Shown: positions 27,579 to 32,376 of the stretch, piece after piece | How the letters are laid out: every line of letters begins with the position of its first letter | Position numbering within the stretch: the first letter of the stretch is position 1 | Source of the DNA: Gemmatimonadales bacterium | GTDB lineage: Bacteria; Gemmatimonadota; Gemmatimonadetes; Gemmatimonadales; GWC2-71-9 | Length of the DNA: 32,376 bases | NCBI GenBank assembly: GCA_013694695.1 | Contig: JACDBX010000160.1 | Location: 1-32,376 of the forward strand | Direction: 5' to 3' | Notes under the pieces: model-generated | Told to the model about the DNA's origin: nothing | Database searches by the model: none | Seen by the model: the letters and a program-made list of their open reading frames with translations, nothing else | Made by a program: the position numbers and the translations under genes

Positions 27579-28547
27579 TCAGGTCGTGCGACTGTATTCC
27601 GGCGGCAGCGTTCCAATCCTGCGGAACCAATCAACGGTCGCGCTTAATCCGCCACCCAGCTCGTGACCCGGCATCCAGCCGAGCACTTCGCGGGCGAACT
27701 GGGGGGATCCCGACGTCCGCCACATCTCACCTGGGATGTCTGGTCGTGCGCCGACGACCACGTCCATCGCGCCGCCCGCGAGCGCAACCACCTCGCGTGC
27801 CGCGTCCAGCACCGTCGTTTCCACACCGGTGCACAGGTTGAAGACTTTCCCCTTCGCCTCTGGGACAGCGCACGCGAGTGCGATCCCAGCCGCCACATCG
27901 TCCACGTGTACGTAGTCACGGGTCTGGGTGCCCATGGAGATCTCCACGGGCCGGCCGGTGATCGTGTTCAAGATGCAGTGTGGAATCAGGCGGTAGGCAG
28001 CCTCGAACGGGCCATAGACCGCAAAGGGCCTGACCACGGTGACGTCTAGGCCGCGCGTGTTCCCGAATGCCCGCGCCAGCAAGGTGGCCGCAGCCCGGGT
28101 CGCCCCGTACTCGGATGTGGGGCACAATGGTGCGGCCTCATCAAGCATCACGCCAGCTCCGTACTCGCCGCTGGTGCCCACATGCACGAACCGGCCTGCC
28201 CCCACCCGAGCGGCATGTTCGAGAATCTGGAGGGTACCGCGAACGTTCGTCTCGACCATTGCCCGCACATCGCTGAAACGCTGATCCACCCCCGAAGCGG
28301 CACAGTGAACAACTACCGCCGCGACCGGCGCGTCCCGCCGGCCCGCCAGCTCGTCCAGCGATCCGACCCACCGGACGATTCGATCATCGACCGGTGCAAG
28401 GCGCCATGGGTTGGAACTCGCCCGTAGCACGGCAGTCACACGTGCCCCGCGATTCACGAGGTCTCGCACGACGGCGCTTCCGAGAAAGCCCGATGCACCT
28501 GTCACCATGACTTCGGTGCCGCTCAGCGCCGGAATATGCCCGTTCAC
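27579..28547 (-). CDS. NAD-dependent epimerase/dehydratase (SDR)
   Basis: VMVTGASGFLGSAVVRDL; YGATRA; RDYVHVDDVA. The ORF is open to 28712; GTG at 28547 is the likely start. Confidence 0.85.
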   Translation of the reverse strand: MNGHIPALSGTEVMVTGASGFLGSAVVRDLVNRGARVTAVLRASSNPWRLAPVDDRIVRWVGSLDELAGRRDAPVAAVVVHCAASGVDQRFSDVRAMVETNVRGTLQILEHAARVGAGRFVHVGTSGEYGAGVMLDEAAPLCPTSEYGATRAAATLLARAFGNTRGLDVTVVRPFAVYGPFEAAYRLIPHCILNTITGRPVEISMGTQTRDYVHVDDVAAGIALACAVPEAKGKVFNLCTGVETTVLDAAREVVALAGGAMDVVVGARPDIPGEMWRTSGSPQFAREVLGWMPGHELGGGLSATVDWFRRIGTLPPEYSRTT

Positions 28548-28608
28548 CGCGGCGACTGCGGGGACAGCGGGGCGGACGACCTGCTGCGTGCTCGTCGCGC
28601 AAGGTTCA

Positions 28609-29544
28609 TCACTTGAACCGACGCGAGGGCGGGCGGAACTGGTCGAAGTGGGGGCGCTCCAAGTACTCACCCAGGGCATTCCTCCAATGGCGCTGACGGT
28701 TAAGTCCTTCACGATCGAGTCGCGTGGTGGCCGTCACCATGCGATCGGGACGCAGTGCCGCCTCGTGGTAGGATTCTCCATCAATCCTCAGAAGGACACG
28801 AACCTGATCCGTCAGGCCGAGCGCCTCCACACACGCAGTGGCCACGTCGTGAAAGGAGGCCTCGCCCGGCGAGCCCATGTGGTAGATGCCGCTGCAGCTT
28901 CTTGCCAGCAGCAAGAGGACGTTTCGCGCATGATCGAGTGTGTAGGTAGGCTGCCAACGCCGGCCACCGACTTCGCACTCGCTGATTCCGGCATCGAGGA
29001 GGGCGGCGAGCGATCGGGTGAAGTGGCCGACGAAGTTCTTGTCCTTCTCATCGCCGCCGAAGAACCCTGCCATTCGTACCGAAAGTCCCTGGGGCGCCTC
29101 GTCGAGGACACACTGCTCTGCCTGCAGTTTTGCCCTGCCGTACACCATCTGCGGGTTGGGCATCGTGCTTTCGTCGACCGGAACGATACTCCCGTCAAAG
29201 ATGAACACTGATTGAGGAAAAAACAGCCTAGCGCTCGTGGCGTGGGCGAGAGAACAGACGTTGGCCGTCCCGTCAACGTGGACCCGAAACGCCTCGTTCG
29301 GGTCTATTTCACAGGCGTCCGCAAGCGCCATTCCTGCACAATGAAGGATCACCGTTGGGGCGTCAGCCTCGTGCCGAAGCACCGCACTCCGATCGGTGAC
29401 ATCGAGTCGTCGGCGCGGAAGCGCAATCACGCGCAACTCCTCACTCAACTCAGCGAAGGCCTCGACAAACGCTCGACCCAGCATGCCGTCGGAACCGGTG
29501 ATAAGCACTGTCTCGCCGCGGAAATGTCGGCGAAGCTCGACCAT
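28609..29544 (-). CDS. RmlD-like SDR sugar-nucleotide oxidoreductase
   Basis: VLITGSDGMLGRAFVEAF; MVYGRAKLQAEQ; the ATG at 29544 is preferred over the 30075 ORF start, which lies inside the flippase gene. Confidence 0.85.
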   Translation of the reverse strand: MVELRRHFRGETVLITGSDGMLGRAFVEAFAELSEELRVIALPRRRLDVTDRSAVLRHEADAPTVILHCAGMALADACEIDPNEAFRVHVDGTANVCSLAHATSARLFFPQSVFIFDGSIVPVDESTMPNPQMVYGRAKLQAEQCVLDEAPQGLSVRMAGFFGGDEKDKNFVGHFTRSLAALLDAGISECEVGGRRWQPTYTLDHARNVLLLLARSCSGIYHMGSPGEASFHDVATACVEALGLTDQVRVLLRIDGESYHEAALRPDRMVTATTRLDREGLNRQRHWRNALGEYLERPHFDQFRPPSRRFK

Positions 29545-29594
29545 ATCGGATCTGCTCAAACCGGTGCTCAGGGGGGGCTCGGACGGGAACGACG

Positions 29595-31115
29595 TCACGG
29601 GGGCACTCGTTGAGCCATCGATCGTCCTCGGCCCACACCGAGGAGCGCGCGTGGCATCGACCGGATCCTGTTCCGCTCGGCTGGCGTCAGAGACCGCCAG
29701 AGCACTCCGACAGCCGCTATCGCGTACAAGAACCGCAGGCCGAGGGGCCCCAACTGGAGTTCGTCGGCACCACCGAAAAGCAGGATTGCACCGAGCACCG
29801 CACCCACCACGAAGCCGGCGCGCCCGACCACCCGGGAATCGATGCCAATCAGATGGCGGGTGCGCAGGCGAACCACAGCCGCGCCCCCGTAGAGGAGCAT
29901 TCCAGCGAGCAACGACAAGGCAACCCCCGGGAGCCCGAGGCGAGGCGTCAAAATCACCGCGAGAAATGCGGCGCCCCCGTAGCCCAGGACAGTGGCCACC
30001 GCCATGAAGAACATGTCGTCGAGTCCGATGAGCAACTGTTGATAGATGTAGCCTAGTTGGGAGATGCATTGCCACAACACGAACAATCCGATCGCGCCAG
30101 CCGCGGGCAGGAACGCGGAGGTGAAGAGAAGCCGCAGCACGATATTCGGGAACAACACGATCGGGAGCGCCCCCACCATCAAAAACACAAGCATCTCTCC
30201 CGCGAATGTGTTTGCTGCCGAGACCTTGCTTGCGACGGGAATGTCCCGATTCACCAGTGGACCAAGAAAAAGATTGCTCAGGGGGGTCAGGATCGCTCCA
30301 ACTGTGAGCGCAATGCTCAGCGAGGCCTGGAGCAGGCCCGCTTGCACGGCCCCGAGGTCGGACAGGACAGTGGCCCGCACGGCCAACAGACTAAGGGAAT
30401 AGGCCGCCATCGCAAGGTAGACAGAGGCCGCGGCCGATCCCACGCTCGGTCGCTGGCGGAGGGTTCGGATGACGCTCGAGGCTCCTCCCGAGAAACGAAG
30501 GCCAACGCGCCGGCGAAGGACGAGCAACGATACGATCAGGGCGGCGCAACCGGCGATGACGACGCCCGCGTACAGCCCCATGACTCCCCCAGCCCATCCA
30601 CCGACCACCGCTCCGGTGGCCAAGCTCAGCATGACGGCAAGATTCAATTGGGCAGCGGTTCCCGGCTTTTCCGCCGCCGCAAGGGTGTTCACCAGGAATA
30701 TGTTCAGTGTCACCGCCGGTATTCCCACCAGGGCCAGCTGGGTCGGCCACCGGTAGGGAAGCAGGTCGGCACCTAACACCCCAGGAAACCATGCGAAGAA
30801 TGCTGACGCCAACAAGGTGGTTACGACGGCCGTGACCGACAGCAGCCGGAGAAACCCCGTGCTCACGGGGCGGAATTCCTGCTGTCCCCGACTATGCGCC
30901 TGTGACATGTACTTCAGCGCAGTGAAGGGAATCCCGAGGGCACCAAGCTGTACTGCAGTCATGACGACTTGGTCGATCGTGCTGACGACGCCAAAGTCCG
31001 CGGGGCCGAGGAGTACCGAGAGCAATTTGGACCGGACGAGGGCGACCAGGATCGTCAGCACCTGGATCACCGTGATGGTGAGGATCGCCGAGGTCATGCA
31101 ACCGGGGGTTGCCAC
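29595..31115 (-). CDS. Wzx-like polysaccharide flippase
   Basis: About 500 aa, many TM helices; LVRSKLLSVLLGPADFGVVSTIDQV; located in a polysaccharide cluster. Confidence 0.88.
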   Translation of the reverse strand: MATPGCMTSAILTITVIQVLTILVALVRSKLLSVLLGPADFGVVSTIDQVVMTAVQLGALGIPFTALKYMSQAHSRGQQEFRPVSTGFLRLLSVTAVVTTLLASAFFAWFPGVLGADLLPYRWPTQLALVGIPAVTLNIFLVNTLAAAEKPGTAAQLNLAVMLSLATGAVVGGWAGGVMGLYAGVVIAGCAALIVSLLVLRRRVGLRFSGGASSVIRTLRQRPSVGSAAASVYLAMAAYSLSLLAVRATVLSDLGAVQAGLLQASLSIALTVGAILTPLSNLFLGPLVNRDIPVASKVSAANTFAGEMLVFLMVGALPIVLFPNIVLRLLFTSAFLPAAGAIGLFVLWQCISQLGYIYQQLLIGLDDMFFMAVATVLGYGGAAFLAVILTPRLGLPGVALSLLAGMLLYGGAAVVRLRTRHLIGIDSRVVGRAGFVVGAVLGAILLFGGADELQLGPLGLRFLYAIAAVGVLWRSLTPAERNRIRSMPRALLGVGRGRSMAQRVPP

Positions 31116-31208
31116 TTCCGTGCCACCTCACATTGCGCGGTCGCGTGCAGCCGGGGCGTGGCACCAAACGTGCGCCCCATGGGTACAATACGCCCTACGG
31201 AGCGATAC

Positions 31209-32300
31209 ATGCGCGTCGCGGTCATCGGCCTCGGAAATGCCGGATCTACCCTGCACCTCCCGGCCCTCGCCGGCCTCCCGGGGGTCACGGCGTTCGGAAT
31301 GGACATTGATTCGAGCCGGCGAGCCGTGGCGAGCGCCCGGTTTCGCATTCCAGTCTATGCCGATTTCGACGAACTCGTCGACGAAGGGCGACCCGACGTC
31401 ATCATGATCGGCACACCCCCGGACTCGCACGCCGATTACTGCCTGCGAAGCTTTGCCGCCGGCGCACACGTCATCTGCGAGAAGCCGTTCGTCGCGTCGC
31501 TCGCCGAGGCCGACATGGTGCTGGACGCCGCCCGTGCCGCCGGACGGCGTGTCGCGTTGAACCACGAGTTTCGCGAGATGCCGATCTTCCGCGCGGTCCG
31601 GGACGCCGTGGACAGTGGTGAGAGCGGCAAGCTCGTGTTCGCGCAGGTCTGGCAGCTCATGGACCTGCCCCCCTGGGCAGAGCCCGGCTGGCGTGGCGAG
31701 ATGCTCCAACGCACCCTGTATGAGGCAGGCGTCCATCTCGTGGATTTCCTGATCGCGCTCTTCGGCGAGATTCCGGTTTCCGTGGAGGCCCGGACCTCCA
31801 CCTGCGGCGTACGCGAAGGCGACACCGACGCGGTTGCCCTGGTTACCTTGGAGTTCCCGGGTGGCCGCCTGGCTCAGATCACCCAGAACCGCCTCTGCAA
31901 GGGGGAGACGCAATACTTCGAGGTTCGCGCCGACACCGAAAAGGCGTCGATCCGCGCGTCGTTCGGAGGCCGGGCCCGGCTGCTGGCGGGTTTGTTCCGG
32001 AGCACACGCCCCGCTCTGCGATTCGAGTATGGGGTCTCCGGGATGGCGTGGCGTGAACGGGCGGGGCAGCGCGAGTTTCTCGCCCGCAATCCGAAGGATC
32101 CTGGCATGGTCGCTACCCGCACCGTGATCGAGCGCACCCTGCAGGCATTCCGCGACGGCACCGAACCTCCGGCCAGCGGTGAGGTTGGACGGGATGTGCT
32201 CGCCGTGATCGCCGCCGCGTATCACTCGGCGGCAACGGGAACACGATGCCAGGTCAACGCGGCAACGACCGCACAGCTCAGGGACCTTCGACTGGGATGA
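31209..32300 (+). CDS. Gfo/Idh/MocA family oxidoreductase
   Basis: MRVAVIGLGNAGSTLHLPAL; HVICEKPF; Gfo/Idh C-terminal domain. Confidence 0.93.
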   Translation: MRVAVIGLGNAGSTLHLPALAGLPGVTAFGMDIDSSRRAVASARFRIPVYADFDELVDEGRPDVIMIGTPPDSHADYCLRSFAAGAHVICEKPFVASLAEADMVLDAARAAGRRVALNHEFREMPIFRAVRDAVDSGESGKLVFAQVWQLMDLPPWAEPGWRGEMLQRTLYEAGVHLVDFLIALFGEIPVSVEARTSTCGVREGDTDAVALVTLEFPGGRLAQITQNRLCKGETQYFEVRADTEKASIRASFGGRARLLAGLFRSTRPALRFEYGVSGMAWRERAGQREFLARNPKDPGMVATRTVIERTLQAFRDGTEPPASGEVGRDVLAVIAAAYHSAATGTRCQVNAATTAQLRDLRLG

Positions 32301-32376
32301 CCCGCCCTCGGGTCGCCATCGTGGGAGCCGGCTTGATGGGTCTTTGGCATCTCGACGCCGCCCCCCCCGCGGGCGG
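32297..32376 (+). CDS. second Gfo/Idh/MocA-like oxidoreductase, N-terminus only (runs off window)
   Basis: ATGA overlap; MTRPRVAIVGAGLMGLWHLDAA Rossmann start. Confidence 0.65.
   Translation, partial: MTRPRVAIVGAGLMGLWHLDAAPPAG

Noticed and set aside
29545-30075. N-terminal extension of the SDR at 28609
   Set aside because: Lies within the flippase gene in another frame; the ATG at 29544 starts a normal Rossmann fold.
30057-30776. 239-aa plus-strand ORF rich in Q/R/H/D
   Set aside because: Antisense to the membrane flippase; composition is the mirror of TM codons.

Overview
High-GC bacterial window. My guess is a Gemmatimonadota-like genome, from style only and not tested. From left to right: (1) the 3' part of an IS3-family insertion sequence (orfA tail plus orfB); (2) an exported beta-propeller-like protein and a small operon of overlapping short ORFs; (3) a toxin-rich island at about 3.7-14.2 kb. 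The island starts beside a tRNA-Arg(CCG)-like 3' half-gene. It contains three different HipBA-type modules, a Fic protein, a complete msrB and an internally deleted msrB pseudogene, and two putative lipoproteins. Five copies or partial copies of one hairpin repeat family sit within about 150 bp of every toxin module. (4) A run of ordinary genes: OafA/SGNH acyltransferase, DUF2911 protein, ferric-reductase-like membrane protein, GH30-like glycosidase and an S8 protease with PKD repeats. (5) A CDP-deoxysugar / surface-polysaccharide cluster (rfbF-rfbG-rfbH-like, GT4, C-methyltransferase, two SDRs, Wzx-like flippase, Gfo/Idh oxidoreductases). Most noteworthy: repeat-bordered toxin modules next to a tRNA half-gene; four HipB-type operators at exactly 27-bp spacing; and an RfbH-like dehydratase with the catalytic His but without the expected Fe-S cysteines. 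No database search was run. All family names come from motif recognition.
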